From Acinetobacter ursingii DSM 16037 = CIP 107286 (lineage in GTDB: Bacteria > Pseudomonadota > Gammaproteobacteria > Pseudomonadales > Moraxellaceae): 64,000 nucleotides of DNA. The notes beneath the pieces were generated by a model. That model did not search any database. It was not told where the DNA came from and worked only from the letters and a program-made list of their open reading frames with translations. Within the stretch, counting starts at the first letter, position 1; every line of letters begins with the position of its first letter. Both the position numbers and the translations under genes were made by a program. Below, one piece after another: positions 1 through 9,600 of this stretch. The stretch lies in contig NZ_KB849717.1 of the NCBI RefSeq assembly GCF_000368825.1, positions 1,401,601 to 1,465,600 on the forward strand. The letters are read 5' to 3'.

Positions 1-791
1 CCTTCTTTGAAAAAGAAGTTGCAGAAGGTCGTTTACCTACAAATCTGGGTCCATTACAAGCAGGGATTGGCTCAATTGCCAATGCGGTACTGACAGGTCT
101 AAAAGATTCAAACTTTGAAGATTTGGTCATGTATTCAGAAGTATTACAAGACTGTACCTTTGAACTAATTGATGCAGGAAAAATGAAATTTGCATCAGGT
201 AGTTCAATCACCCTTTCTGCAAAATGTGGTGAAAAAGTCTTTGGTAATATTGAAGCCTATAAAGATAAACTGGTATTACGTCCTCAGGAAATCTCGAATC
301 ACCCAGAATTGGTACGCCGTTTGGGGATTATCGGGATCAATACTGCACTTGAATTTGACATTTACGGCAACGTGAACTCAACTCATGTTTGCGGTACCAA
401 AATGATGAACGGTATTGGCGGTTCAGGTGACTTTGCCCGTAATGCGCATTTGGCTATTTTTGTAACCAAGTCGATTGCCAAAGGTGGTGACATTTCTTCA
501 ATCGTACCGATGGTATCGCATGTGGATCATAGTGAGCACGATGTCGATATTTTAGTCACTGAGCAAGGGCTAGCAGACTTACGTGGACTTGCACCTCGTG
601 AGCGTGCGCGTGTGATTATTGACAATTGTGTCCATCCACTTTATCAGGGCGCTTTAAACGATTACTTCGATCGTGCCTGTGCCAAAGGTGGTCATACACC
701 GCATCTACTACGCGAAGCGTTGTCATGGCATGCAAATTTTGAAGAAACTGGTCATATGCTGGTGACAGAAGCTCAAGCCAAATCTGCTTAA
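1..791 (+). CDS. Acetyl-CoA hydrolase/CoA-transferase family protein, 3' part
   Basis: The reading frame is open from base 3 at the window edge, so the N-terminus lies outside and about 262 residues are visible. The product resembles the C-terminal half of succinyl-CoA:acetate CoA-transferase (Cat1/AarC type), which moves CoA between acyl-CoA and acetate in the cytoplasm. The fragment shows GIGSIANAV near its start, the glycine-rich GSGDFARNA and the late VTEQGLADLRGL segment, all typical of the family. Hydrolase and transferase activities cannot be told apart from this fragment. The gene ends in TAA at 789-791 and is followed by a strong terminator at 826-860, so it is probably the last gene of its transcript. 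Confidence 0.85.
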   Translation, partial: FFEKEVAEGRLPTNLGPLQAGIGSIANAVLTGLKDSNFEDLVMYSEVLQDCTFELIDAGKMKFASGSSITLSAKCGEKVFGNIEAYKDKLVLRPQEISNHPELVRRLGIIGINTALEFDIYGNVNSTHVCGTKMMNGIGGSGDFARNAHLAIFVTKSIAKGGDISSIVPMVSHVDHSEHDVDILVTEQGLADLRGLAPRERARVIIDNCVHPLYQGALNDYFDRACAKGGHTPHLLREALSWHANFEETGHMLVTEAQAKSA

Positions 792-825
792 CTTTTAGCA
801 TCCACACTTACAGCTTTCACCTTTT

Positions 826-860
826 AAAAAAGCACCCGACTGCCCTTGGGTGCTTTTTTA
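826..860 (+). terminator. Rho-independent terminator
   Basis: An A-run leads into a stem GCACCC/GGGTGC with a ten-base loop, followed by a run of T. It lies 35 bases after the stop of the CoA-transferase gene. The flanking A and T tracts could make it work in both directions, but no minus-strand gene ends here. Confidence 0.85.
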
Positions 861-939
861 TGGCTGTATGAGAAGCAGACTTATCAAATGGACAATTTTC
901 GATTATCTTTAAGCAAGACAATAACAAGTAGAAAATTCC

Positions 940-1359
940 ATGTTTATGATTCGCCAGTTTATTCAGTCCGATCTAGATGACGTGATTCATCTTTGGGAAA
1001 TTTGTGGGCTGACTCGCCCATGGAACAATCCCGAGCTGGATATTTTTCGTAAACTGGTTCAGCAGGATGATCTATTTTTAGTGGCCATAAAAGATGAACA
1101 ACTAATTGCTGTATTAATGGGGGGTTATGACGGACATCGTGGCTGGATGAATTATTTGGCAGTACATCCGCAACATCAGCGTTTAGGTATTGCGACTGCA
1201 TTGGTTCAACAGTTGGAAAAACGTCTCATTGCACGCGGTTGCCCTAAACTTCAATTATTGGTTCGTCAGGATAATCTTGATGTCCAAACTTTCTACGAAG
1301 AACTCGGTTATGAAGAAGTGGATGTGGTGTGTATGGGCAAACGTCTGATTCAGGACTAA
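940..1359 (+). CDS. ypeA: GNAT acetyltransferase YpeA
   Basis: This 139-residue protein is a single-domain GNAT N-acetyltransferase. The acetyl-CoA pyrophosphate loop is visible as QRLGIA at residues 80-85, preceded by the NYLAVHP beta strand. The combination of LTRPWNNPELD near the N-terminus, MGGYDGHRGW, and a KRLIARGCPKLQLLV stretch matches the YpeA subfamily well, and the length agrees with that family. The substrate of YpeA is not established. A start three codons later (ATG at 946) is possible; the first ATG is kept. The gene stands alone, with terminators or unrelated genes on both sides. Confidence 0.85.
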   Translation: MFMIRQFIQSDLDDVIHLWEICGLTRPWNNPELDIFRKLVQQDDLFLVAIKDEQLIAVLMGGYDGHRGWMNYLAVHPQHQRLGIATALVQQLEKRLIARGCPKLQLLVRQDNLDVQTFYEELGYEEVDVVCMGKRLIQD

Positions 1360-1494
1360 ATGAGATCTTGCTTTAGTGCAATGAAAGTGCTCAAGGTTTA
1401 AATGCCAAATAAATATCGATGATATGACAATTAATCTAGCAATAGTCTGATTAAAATTGAATCTGAATGATGATTCATCAGGGGGATTCAAACA

Positions 1495-1923
1495 ATGAAG
1501 ATAAAACTATTAGGTTGTGCGATGCTTGCTCTTACTGCATCCAATTTTGTTCAGGCTGAAGTCAATACCAAACCATTTACCACGACAGAACTGAAAGCAT
1601 TAAGCTGTACTGATCTAAGTGTTGAAAAAGCCAATGCCAAACGAGAGCTTGCAGCCGCTGAAAGAAACATCACCAACATTCAAACGGATACGCCAAACAA
1701 AACCATCAGTAAATGGGCGGGTGTTGCAGGTGGAGCGCTCAGTGCTTTTGGTGGAAAATCTGAACATGCAGCTAAAGCCAAAGATATGGCAAACAATTTG
1801 GCTGGTTCAGAAGACACTTCAGATGAAAACAATCTAAAACTACAGCAAGCCCTGAAAAATAAGGCTCAAACTAATATTGAAAATATCGAGACTTATCAAA
1901 AAAGTAAAAAATGTAAAATTTAA
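1495..1923 (+). CDS. Hypothetical secreted protein
   Basis: This 142-residue protein is not recognised. It begins with a Sec-type signal peptide: MKIKLL, a hydrophobic core, and a cleavage-like site at VQA-EV near residue 22, so it should reach the periplasm. The mature part is small, charged, rich in Ala, Asn and Lys, and predicted to be largely helical. A glycine/alanine segment (AGVAGGALSAFGG) lies in the middle. Two cysteines (near residues 38 and 140) could form a disulfide. A strong ribosome site (AGGGGG) precedes the ATG, and a terminator at 1967-1994 follows, so it is a monocistronic gene. Confidence 0.6.
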   Translation: MKIKLLGCAMLALTASNFVQAEVNTKPFTTTELKALSCTDLSVEKANAKRELAAAERNITNIQTDTPNKTISKWAGVAGGALSAFGGKSEHAAKAKDMANNLAGSEDTSDENNLKLQQALKNKAQTNIENIETYQKSKKCKI

Positions 1924-1966
1924 ATTTTAAAAATCTCGAAAATCATAAGAATGATGAGTTTTCAGC

Positions 1967-1994
1967 GCCAGATCTCAATGATCTGGCTTTTTTT
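1967..1994 (+). terminator. Rho-independent terminator
   Basis: The perfect 8-bp stem GCCAGATC/GATCTGGC with a five-base loop is followed by seven T. It ends the transcript of the small secreted protein at 1495-1923. Confidence 0.9.
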
Positions 1995-2066
1995 ATGTCT
2001 TAGATTTGGCTGTTATCACAGTATCGTCATGTCTAAAGCGGCTATGCATCATTGTTTTGCTATTGA

Positions 2067-2795
2067 TTACCCAAGCGTTCCTACTCTTAACAAAATAGGA
2101 AACTCAATTTGAAAGCTTTGATCGGATGAACACAAGGCTCGTATTCGATTTAAAGGATCTGTGTCATTTTGCTGGATATAATGTTTGATTGCCGACCACG
2201 TGTACAAATAATCAATCAATTGTTCAGAAGACCACGCTAACTGAATTTTAAAATCAGGCATGGCAATTTCCTTAAATGGAAACGGAATGGTCTGATACTG
2301 CTCGTCCACATAATGACGTTCAGCATCCCAGTAATCTTTGAGGATGACCCGATATAAATACTGAATCGCGTCATTGAGTTGCGTATGATCGATCTGAATC
2401 AAACCATAACCCAATACAGCAAATACACCATTGGGTTTTAAAGTTCGTTTAACTTGCGCATAAAAAGCATCAAAATCAAACCAGTGAATCGCTTGGGCGA
2501 CGCTGATGAAATCAAAACATTGCGCTGGAAAACGAGCCTGTTCTGCCGTCTGTACCTGATAACTGACATTTTCAAAATAAGGGGCGTGTTGCAATTGATT
2601 GGCGCTTAAATCTGTTGCCACAATTTGCTCAAAATAAGGCGCTAAAAGTTGGGTAAACTGACCTGATCCCGCACCGCAATCCCATGCAAAGTCGCATGCA
2701 GGCACATGTTTAAGCAGCTCTTGAACTACTGCCTGTGGATAAGTTGGCCGTGCCTGTTGATAAAGCTGACTTTGGGCTGAGAATAAATCTTTCAT
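2067..2795 (-). CDS. Class I SAM-dependent methyltransferase
   Basis: This 242-residue protein has a Rossmann-type methyltransferase fold. Motif I, the SAM-binding loop, reads DCGAGSG at residues 39-45. Motif II ends in the acidic VATDLS, and a post-motif DFISVAQAIHWFD follows. This AQAxHWFD pattern is common in the UbiE/TrmR-like Methyltransf_11 group that acts on small molecules, but the substrate cannot be read from sequence. The N-terminal FSAQSQLYQQARPTYP is typical of the group (YxxxRPxYP). The gene is a single transcription unit, divergent from nothing obvious; its start at 2795 has a GGAG-like ribosome site immediately upstream. Confidence 0.8.
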   Translation of the reverse strand: MKDLFSAQSQLYQQARPTYPQAVVQELLKHVPACDFAWDCGAGSGQFTQLLAPYFEQIVATDLSANQLQHAPYFENVSYQVQTAEQARFPAQCFDFISVAQAIHWFDFDAFYAQVKRTLKPNGVFAVLGYGLIQIDHTQLNDAIQYLYRVILKDYWDAERHYVDEQYQTIPFPFKEIAMPDFKIQLAWSSEQLIDYLYTWSAIKHYIQQNDTDPLNRIRALCSSDQSFQIEFPILLRVGTLG

Positions 2796-2874
2796 CCTCC
2801 GCTCCTTGATTTGAGATGCTTATACTTGACTATAAAATAAAAATAAAAGCACATCACTAAAATTGTCAGACAAT

Positions 2875-2905
2875 AAAAAAGCCCTAAACAATGTCTAAGG
2901 CTTTT
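2875..2905 (-). terminator. Terminator after tRNA-Phe copy 1
   Basis: Read on the minus strand, an 11-bp stem (AAGCCTTAGAC pairing with GTTTAGGGCTT, with G-T wobbles) is followed by a T-run. It lies just after the tRNA at 2913-2988. Confidence 0.75.
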
Positions 2906-2912
2906 TTGAATA

Positions 2913-2988
2913 TGGTGGCGTGAGGCAGGATCGAACTGCCGACACACGGATTTTCAATCCGTTGCTCTACCGACTGAGCTATCGCGCC
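2913..2988 (-). tRNA. tRNA-Phe (anticodon GAA), copy 1
   Basis: A 76-base tRNA with encoded CCA is read on the minus strand. The D arm GCTC/GAGC, the anticodon stem ACGGA/TCCGT around the loop with GAA, the variable bases GTGTC and the T arm GGCAG/CTGCC all pair. The acceptor stem is GGCGCGA against TCACGCC, which leaves one C-A mismatch at positions 5 and 68. The second copy at 3125-3200 is identical, including the mismatch. Confidence 0.97.
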
Positions 2989-3069
2989 GATGGCGTGTAT
3001 TAAGCCGTATCTCAGGCAATTAGTCAATCAAAATCAGCATCTTTTTCATCAAATGTCTTTTTTTTACCC

Positions 3070-3097
3070 AAAAAAAATCCCTGATGGGATCAGGGAT
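3070..3097 (-). terminator. Terminator after tRNA-Phe copy 2
   Basis: On the minus strand the 9-bp stem ATCCCTGAT/ATCAGGGAT with a three-base loop is followed by eight T. It lies 27 bases beyond the CCA end of the second tRNA-Phe, so the two tRNAs appear to have separate terminators. Confidence 0.85.
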
Positions 3098-3124
3098 CGA
3101 AAACACAAATTTGGTTTTTAAATA

Positions 3125-3200
3125 TGGTGGCGTGAGGCAGGATCGAACTGCCGACACACGGATTTTCAATCCGTTGCTCTACCGACTGAGCTATCGCGCC
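3125..3200 (-). tRNA. tRNA-Phe (anticodon GAA), copy 2
   Basis: This copy is identical in sequence to the tRNA at 2913-2988, with the same encoded CCA and the same C5-A68 mismatch in the acceptor stem. The duplicated block also includes a few bases on both sides (tat before the CCA complement, gatg after the 5' end), which suggests a local tandem duplication kept identical by gene conversion. Confidence 0.97.
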
Positions 3201-3298
3201 GATGTGGGCGTATTAAACAATGTTCGACCGCCTCAGTCAAGATACAGCCTGCATTTTTTGCCTGAACGTTTAAATTTAAAGCAGTATTTTCGCAAAAA

Positions 3299-3688
3299 TT
3301 ATCCCTGAACCGATAATTTACCAATATGCGCCAGACAACGATGAATCGCCCCACAACCTGGTTCAAAAAATTTAACTCCTTTTTCTTCTTCCATACGGCA
3401 AACTTCACTCACCAGACGTTCCGCGACCCCTCGCCCCCGATTGGCAGGATGTACAACAATATATTCCAGAATCTTGCTTTCACCTTGTCCTGTACACCAG
3501 ATTGCACCTATAATCTTGGTGTTAAATTCAGCGGTATAGACTGTGGTATACTGCGCCAGATTTTGTTCTAGCTGCTCGACCGCATCTTGCCCATCGCCAA
3601 ATTCAGGACTTGTGTCATACAGTCGCTCAAGCTGGCTGCGCATTTCTTCGTTTTCAAGTGAAGTATAAGCATGTACGGTTATAGGCAT
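3299..3688 (-). CDS. PanZ-family acetyl-CoA sensor (GNAT fold)
   Basis: This 129-residue protein is a GNAT-fold protein of the PanZ/PanM type. In enterobacteria PanZ binds acetyl-CoA and promotes self-cleavage of pro-aspartate decarboxylase PanD, while also limiting its activity in coenzyme A synthesis. The visible signs are RLYDTSPEFGDGQDA near the N-terminus, the ILEYIVVHPANRGRG acetyl-CoA loop (R84-G85-R86-G87) and the closing GCGAIHRCLAHIGK. The assignment rests on this family resemblance; whether it acts on the local PanD is not shown. It lies opposite hisB, separated by a short intergenic region that probably holds both promoters. Confidence 0.75.
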   Translation of the reverse strand: MPITVHAYTSLENEEMRSQLERLYDTSPEFGDGQDAVEQLEQNLAQYTTVYTAEFNTKIIGAIWCTGQGESKILEYIVVHPANRGRGVAERLVSEVCRMEEEKGVKFFEPGCGAIHRCLAHIGKLSVQG

Positions 3689-3785
3689 GGATTAACCCTC
3701 CTGAGCAATCTGTGTGCTGTCACTTTTGTCACAGCGAATTGAGCTTTATATTCATCATTTTTAACGTTTTTTGAGGAACGTGTCC

Positions 3786-4379
3786 ATGACAGAGCGTATC
3801 AGTGAAGTGGTAAGAAATACCAATGAGACCAAAATCCGGGTTCGTTTGAATCTTGATGGTTCTGGTCAGGGTACACTGAACACTGGAGTTCCATTTTTAG
3901 ACCATATGATTGATCAAATCAAGCGTCATGGTTTATTTGATATTGATATTCACTGTGATGGCGATCTTGAAATTGATGATCACCATACCGTTGAAGATTG
4001 CGGAATTACGCTGGGTCAAGCATTTGCACAGGCATTAGCTGATAAAAAAGGTTTGCGCCGTTATGGTCATTTCTATGCGCCATTAGATGAATCACTTTCT
4101 CGTGTCGTGGTGGATTTATCTGGCCGTCCAGGTTTATTTATGGATATTCCATTTACCCGCGCGCGCATTGGAAGTTTTGATGTCGACTTATTTTCTGAAT
4201 TTTTTCAGGGCTTCGTTAACCATGCGCTGATGACTTTACATATTGATAATCTCAAAGGCAAAAACAGCCACCACCAGATCGAAAGTGTGTTTAAAGCCTT
4301 TGCCCGCGCACTTCGTATGGCCTGTGAAGTTGATCCACGTGCATCAGGAACGATTGCTTCGACCAAAGGGAGTCTGTAA
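3786..4379 (+). CDS. hisB: Imidazoleglycerol-phosphate dehydratase
   Basis: HisB dehydrates imidazole-glycerol phosphate to imidazole-acetol phosphate, the sixth step of histidine synthesis in the cytoplasm. The product here is the monofunctional 197-residue form, without the phosphatase domain of the enterobacterial protein. The manganese-binding repeats are clear: DHHTVED near residue 65 and SHHQIE near residue 165, with the [12 protein letters not shown] helix before them. The open frame extends upstream to a TTG at 3771, but that extension contains the ribosome site GAGGAA at 3773-3778, so the ATG at 3786 is chosen. The stop codon overlaps the hisH start by one base (TAATG), which indicates translational coupling. 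Confidence 0.97.
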   Translation: MTERISEVVRNTNETKIRVRLNLDGSGQGTLNTGVPFLDHMIDQIKRHGLFDIDIHCDGDLEIDDHHTVEDCGITLGQAFAQALADKKGLRRYGHFYAPLDESLSRVVVDLSGRPGLFMDIPFTRARIGSFDVDLFSEFFQGFVNHALMTLHIDNLKGKNSHHQIESVFKAFARALRMACEVDPRASGTIASTKGSL

Positions 4380-4996
4380 TGACTCGTGTTGCTTTACTTG
4401 ATTATGGCATGGGAAATCTTCATTCGGCAGCCAAAGCACTCGAACATGTGGGAGCAACGGTCGATGTGACCAATGACCCAAAACTGATTGCGCAAGCAGA
4501 TAAAATTGTTTTTCCTGGGGTTGGCGCCATGCGGGATTGTATGCAAGGCATGCATGAGGCTGGAATTGATGAGGTCGTGCGCCAAGCAGCTTTTAATAAG
4601 CCTGTTTTAGCCATTTGTGTCGGTATGCAAGCGCTTATGCAACGTTCTGAAGAAAATGGCGGAACTGACGCGCTTGGAATCTTTGCAGGTCAGGTCAAAC
4701 ATTTTCCTGAAATCGAAGGTTTAAAAGTGCCGCATATGGGTTGGAATCAGGTTCATCAAGCCGATCCATCTCATCCTATGTGGAATAAGATCGAACAGGA
4801 TGCACGTTTTTATTTTGTGCATAGTTATTATGTTGAACCACAGCAAAGTGAATTAGTTGCCGCAACCTGCGATTATGGGCTGCCATTTTGTACCGCCATT
4901 CATCAAGACAACTTGTTTGCGACCCAATTCCATCCTGAAAAAAGTCATACAGCGGGCTTACAGCTGTTAAAAAACTTTGTGGAATGGAAGATTTAA
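4379..4996 (+). CDS. hisH: Imidazole glycerol phosphate synthase, glutaminase subunit
   Basis: HisH hydrolyses glutamine and passes ammonia to HisF, which makes imidazole-glycerol phosphate and AICAR. The 205-residue protein has the class I glutamine amidotransferase triad: Cys80 in AICVGMQ, then His185 and Glu187 in QFHPEKS near the C-terminus. The [10 protein letters not shown] segment forms the oxyanion region. It is coupled to hisB by a one-base overlap and ends in a terminator at 5014-5043. Its partner hisF is far away at 18539, so the two subunits of the complex are made from separate transcripts. Confidence 0.97.
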   Translation: MTRVALLDYGMGNLHSAAKALEHVGATVDVTNDPKLIAQADKIVFPGVGAMRDCMQGMHEAGIDEVVRQAAFNKPVLAICVGMQALMQRSEENGGTDALGIFAGQVKHFPEIEGLKVPHMGWNQVHQADPSHPMWNKIEQDARFYFVHSYYVEPQQSELVAATCDYGLPFCTAIHQDNLFATQFHPEKSHTAGLQLLKNFVEWKI

Positions 4997-5013
4997 AACC
5001 ACGTTCTGATATT

Positions 5014-5043
5014 AGATCAAGTCAAAATTGACTTGATCTTTTA
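5014..5043 (+). terminator. Terminator of hisBH
   Basis: An AGATCAAGTCAA/TTGACTTGATCT inverted repeat followed by TTTT lies 18 bases after the hisH stop. Confidence 0.75.
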
Positions 5044-5158
5044 AATCCATCACAAAAAATATAAATATTACAATTTATCTTTCATTTTTCTTTTATACTT
5101 TAGACTTGATCTCAAAACTGCCTTATTCAAAATAGTTGAACGTTTCAGGGAAAATAAG

Positions 5159-5674
5159 ATGCGCTCTTCAGTTCAGGGTACTTGTCTCGCCAATGATTCG
5201 CCATTACGCCCCGAAGGTCGTTTTGGTCGCTTATCATTTGCAGCTTGGAGTTTACTGGGAAGTCTTTTTTTTCTAATCGCATGTAGTACCATTGGTTTTG
5301 GTCTGATTCAAATGAGCGAAAAACAAAGTAGCTATTCAAATCAAACCATCCTGTTTATGATTTGTTCTATAGGCACGCTGACTGCGATTTTTGTTTATTA
5401 TCATTTTATTTTTATGATTCGCCGCTTACATGATTGTAATCAAAGTGGCTGGTTATCTTTACTGTATATGGTCCCGCTCATCAATATTGTGTTTATGGTC
5501 TATTTACTCTGTGCCAAAGGCAATACGCGTCTCAACGATTTTGGCCCAACACGCTATACCTGTAAGTGGGAACGATTCTTTGGCTGGATTTATATTATTC
5601 TTGTTCCAGTGAGTCTGATGATTGGGCTTTTAAGCGTTCTGATCATTCCGACCTATCAAACTTATCTGCAATAG
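5159..5674 (+). CDS. DUF805 family membrane protein
   Basis: This 171-residue inner-membrane protein belongs to the DUF805 family. The N-terminal GRFGRLSFAAWS and the central RRLHDCNQSGW box, between transmembrane segments, are the family signature. Four hydrophobic segments can be seen, at about residues 30-50, 63-83, 98-117 and 141-165. The family has no firmly established function. It lies between hisH and hisA and may have its own promoter, because a terminator precedes it. No T-run terminator is seen between it and the hisA upstream region. Confidence 0.8.
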   Translation: MRSSVQGTCLANDSPLRPEGRFGRLSFAAWSLLGSLFFLIACSTIGFGLIQMSEKQSSYSNQTILFMICSIGTLTAIFVYYHFIFMIRRLHDCNQSGWLSLLYMVPLINIVFMVYLLCAKGNTRLNDFGPTRYTCKWERFFGWIYIILVPVSLMIGLLSVLIIPTYQTYLQ

Positions 5675-5730
5675 CACAACAGCGACTCTCCAAACAAAAT
5701 CATCCAGATTAAAACGAAATCTTCATTCTG

Positions 5731-5764
5731 TTGACTTAGCAATTGCGGTAGAGTTTGCTAAGAT
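5731..5764 (+). promoter_or_regulatory. Inverted repeat and candidate promoter upstream of hisA
   Basis: A perfect 8-bp inverted repeat CTTAGCAA (5735-5742) and TTGCTAAG (5755-5762) is separated by 12 bases. It overlaps a TTGACT box at 5731 and an extended -10-like TGCTAAGAT at 5756-5764. The hisA ATG is 43 bases further on with ribosome site AGGAG. The repeat could be an operator for a dimeric regulator or the stem of a leader hairpin; the regulator is not identified. Confidence 0.35.
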
Positions 5765-5806
5765 GAGGCAATTTTTATTTTCCCAGATGAAGCAAGGAGC
5801 GAAAGC

Positions 5807-6538
5807 ATGCTGATCATCCCTGCAATTGACCTGAAAGATGGTAAGTGTGTCCGTTTAAAACAAGGCCGTATGGAAGATGATACGGTTTTTTCAGATGATC
5901 CTGTCGCAACTGCTCAACATTGGGTCAATGAAGGCGCGCGTCGTTTGCATTTGGTTGATTTAAACGGTGCTTTTGCGGGTACACCGATTCATAAACCTGT
6001 GGTCGAAGCGATTGCTAGAGCACAACCTGAATTACCAATTCAGATTGGTGGTGGTATTCGCTCGCTTGAAACCATCGAGCATTATCTGGATGCTGGCGTA
6101 TCTTTTGTCATTATTGGAACCAAAGCTGTTCAAGATCCTGCGTTTGTAGAAGAAGCATGCAAACAATTTGGTGGTCATATTATCGTCGGGATTGATGCTA
6201 AAGATGGTTTTGTAGCAACAGACGGCTGGGCCAATGTGACCGATGTCAAAGCCACAGATTTGGCTAAACGTTTTGCCGATGCGGGTGTCTCTAGCATCGT
6301 GTATACCGATATTGCCCGTGACGGCATGATGCAAGGGGTCAATGTCGAGCAAACTGTCAATTTGGCTCAATATTCAGGGCTTCCTGTGATCGCTTCTGGT
6401 GGTGTGACCAATCTTGAAGATGTCCGTTTACTCAAAGGCCAGCCAGGTATTTTGGGGGCGATCACCGGCCGTGCCATTTATGAAGGGACATTAAGCCTAC
6501 GTGAAGCGCAGCTTTTATTGGATGAACAAGCGCTGTAA
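5807..6538 (+). CDS. hisA: Phosphoribosylformimino-AICAR-P isomerase
   Basis: HisA opens the ribose ring of ProFAR to give PRFAR, the fourth step of histidine synthesis. The 243-residue protein is a TIM barrel. The catalytic Asp8 is in IPAIDLKDG, the first phosphate-binding loop is QIGGGIRS, and the second Asp lies in VGIDAKDG near residue 129. The ASGGV loop and [10 protein letters not shown] close the barrel. The start is set by AGGAG seven bases upstream. It faces the pls gene, with a bidirectional terminator between the two. Confidence 0.97.
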   Translation: MLIIPAIDLKDGKCVRLKQGRMEDDTVFSDDPVATAQHWVNEGARRLHLVDLNGAFAGTPIHKPVVEAIARAQPELPIQIGGGIRSLETIEHYLDAGVSFVIIGTKAVQDPAFVEEACKQFGGHIIVGIDAKDGFVATDGWANVTDVKATDLAKRFADAGVSSIVYTDIARDGMMQGVNVEQTVNLAQYSGLPVIASGGVTNLEDVRLLKGQPGILGAITGRAIYEGTLSLREAQLLLDEQAL

Positions 6539-6550
6539 AAAAGAGTAGAC

Positions 6551-6583
6551 ATAAAAATGGGCGATTCATTCGCCCATTTTTAT
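6551..6583. terminator. Bidirectional terminator between hisA and pls
   Basis: The stem ATAAAAATGGGCGA/TCGCCCATTTTTAT has A and T tracts on either side of the GC core. It can serve both the plus-strand hisA and the minus-strand pls gene that converge on it. Confidence 0.85.
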
Positions 6584-6602
6584 GCTGCAATTCAGACCCG
6601 TA

Positions 6603-9600
6603 TTAGCCAGCCACACATGGTTGTGCAGGGGAACCGATCCAAGCGGATTGAGTTGGAATTTTTTCACCTTTCATGACCAGCGTCAGCGGTCCAAGTAGCG
6701 TTTGATCGGCAACTTCAGCATTATAGAGCACGATACTCCGACAATGGACGGTGACATGGCTGCCAATTTTCACCTCACCAATTTTCATGATTCGATCTTC
6801 AAATAAATGTGTTTGAGGGCCACTAAAACTATTCAGTTCACTGTTATCTCCAATACTCACGCAATCGAACTCGGTGATATCGGCAGTATCCAGATATACA
6901 TTTTTACCGACTTTGACCCCCAGTAAGCGCAATAACATTGGCAAAAACGGTGTACCACGTACATAGTTGAGACAGTTCTGAATGGCAATCGACTCATATA
7001 AACTGGTAATACCTTCACTGACCCAGACAAACATCGTCCACATGGGTGCTGAACGGGTTTTATAACGACCAATCAACGCCCATTTCAAGACCACGATGAG
7101 AAGAAAACTGACAATACCATAAGCAATACCTGATAAGGTTAAAGCCAGTAAGCCATAGAGCCAGCCTTTTGTGACCACCGTATTAATTACAGATAAAACG
7201 ATCATATAACCAACACCAATTGCAAACGCAGAAGGCAGCACAATACGCAAACCTTCAATAAAACCACGCATCATCCGCCGTGCAATACTAGGTTTAAAGG
7301 TCAAATGTTCAGGAAAATCCGCAACCGTTTCACGTGCAGGCAAGCGCAACGCAGGTGAACCAAACCATGTTTCGCCACTTTGTAATTGATCTTTTTCAGG
7401 AATTTTTGATTGAACACCAATCAATACCCCATCAGGCAGATCTGTACCATCAGCAATATAAGCACTATTTCCGACAAAGCTACGGCGACCGATTGTTGTC
7501 GGCTGTAAAATCATCCAGCCACGGGTAATTTCTTCATCACCTAACATCACCGCATCGGCAATAAAGCTTTCATCGCCCAATGTGAGTAACTCAGGGATGA
7601 CCCCTGTGGCGGTTGAAACTTCACTGTCTTTCCCCACTTTGGCACCTAGCAAACGAAACCATGCAGGTGCATAAACCGTCGCAAACAATCCATGTAAAGT
7701 TTGCAAACTGGTTTCCAAAATTTGAGTAGCAAACCATTTACGATAATAAGTCGAGCTATGCAATGAATAGGTTCCAGCTTTGAGACTTGGTAACAGGATT
7801 TTACGCACCAATGCCGCGAATAACGCTGTGGCGATAATCATCAATACACTGGCAGGAATGGCAAGCAAGAAATAATGCAAGGCAGTAATCGCACTATTGC
7901 TGCTTGCCCAGTCACTAAAATATTTGACATCGAGCCAATCGACCAAAATAAAATTAGGAAAGATCGGGATAAAAAACAAACAGGAAATCAGTATCGCACT
8001 CACTGCATAGTAAGCAGCTTCCCACATTTTACGCAGAGTGCTTACTTTTTCACGCGGCAATAATTGCGCTACATCAACACGGCTATGATATTTTGCTGGT
8101 GCGCCGTCCCAGATTTCATGTGCAGGAATGGTTTGGCCATTTGGCAATGCCGATAAAGCTTTTAAATGGGCATAATCTTCAAGACAGGTATTTTCTTCCA
8201 AAACACTATAAGAACCGACATAACTTTCCTGTTTTAAATGTATGCGACCTAAAACCAGATGACCCTGCTCGACTTTGACATTTTCCAGATTGACATGTGA
8301 ACCAACACTGACACCATCGTCGATTTGCAGCAAGGCTGGCATACGAATAAAGACCGAACCGATATGCACGTTCTGACCAATTTTAGCGCCCAAAGCACGC
8401 AAATAAAGACGATTTAGACTTGAACCCGCCAATAAATAAACAGGCGCAATATTGGTCAAACGATCTGCCAGCCACCATCTAAAATAAGTTCTACTCCAGA
8501 GTGGATATTCACCCGCTGTAACCCCCCTTAACAATAAGCGATTACCTACAATTGAAAGCGCAAAACTGGCAATCATACTCAGTACATACACGCCCAGTGA
8601 AATCGCAATTGCATGCGGAATACTATCGCTCGGGCTACCCGTAAAATAGTGATAACTAAAAAATGGAGCAAGCCATTGTAAAATGGTCAGCGCAATCAAT
8701 ACAGGGATGACCACAAGCTGCGCCACACCACACAGCACACGATGCAGACTATTTACCTCATAGCTATGCACTTCACGCATTTGCTGTTGCTTGGTCTGGG
8801 CCAACATAAACTGGCTAATCGCACCAACTTTACGATTTTGGTAAATATTCTGGATCGTGATTTGCGCATATTCAGGATATTCACGTAGCTCAGACGTCAA
8901 TACAGCAGCCAAAAGTGAATGGCCACCCAAATCATCAAAGAAATCGGCACTGAGGCGAATCGCCTGATTTGGAAATAATTTCTGTAAAATAGCAAATAAA
9001 ATACTTTCTGCTTCATTTTGCGGTTCGTCTGAAACTTCTTTATCTATAGAAGTCGTCAACTCAATTTTACGCAGTGCATTTCGGTCAATTTTTCCAGACA
9101 ATAAACGTGGAACTTGCTCAACAATTTCAAAGCGGTTGGGAACCATGTACGCTGGCAATCTGGACTTTAAATATGTCCGAATATCTTTCACCTGAATCTG
9201 GCTTTTAGCCTCTTGATCAAGCACGATAAAAGCAACCAGTTGATCCATTTCGTCATCACGGCGCAACACCACAGCCGCTGTACCGATTCCATTTAAATCA
9301 CACAAAGCGGCTTCAATTTCACCTAGTTCAACACGGAAACACGAATCTTGACCTGATCATCAGCACGTCCCAAACACTGGATTTGACCATTTTCATCAAG
9401 TCGTGCCAAATCACCTGTACGATACAGTTTAAGTTCGTGCTCGTTTTGCGCCCATTGATTATCAATGAATTTTTCAGCGGTAAGTTCTGGACGCCCTAAA
9501 TATTCACGTCCCACGCTTGGGCCAAACACACAAAGCTCACCCACTTCGCCCTGCGCTAATAGCTCAAGCTGATCGTTTAAAACCAGCATGCCGTAATTCG

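Noticed and set aside
3084..3408. Short frames covering the second tRNA-Phe
   Set aside because: They overlap a tRNA and the PanZ-like gene and have no protein-like features.
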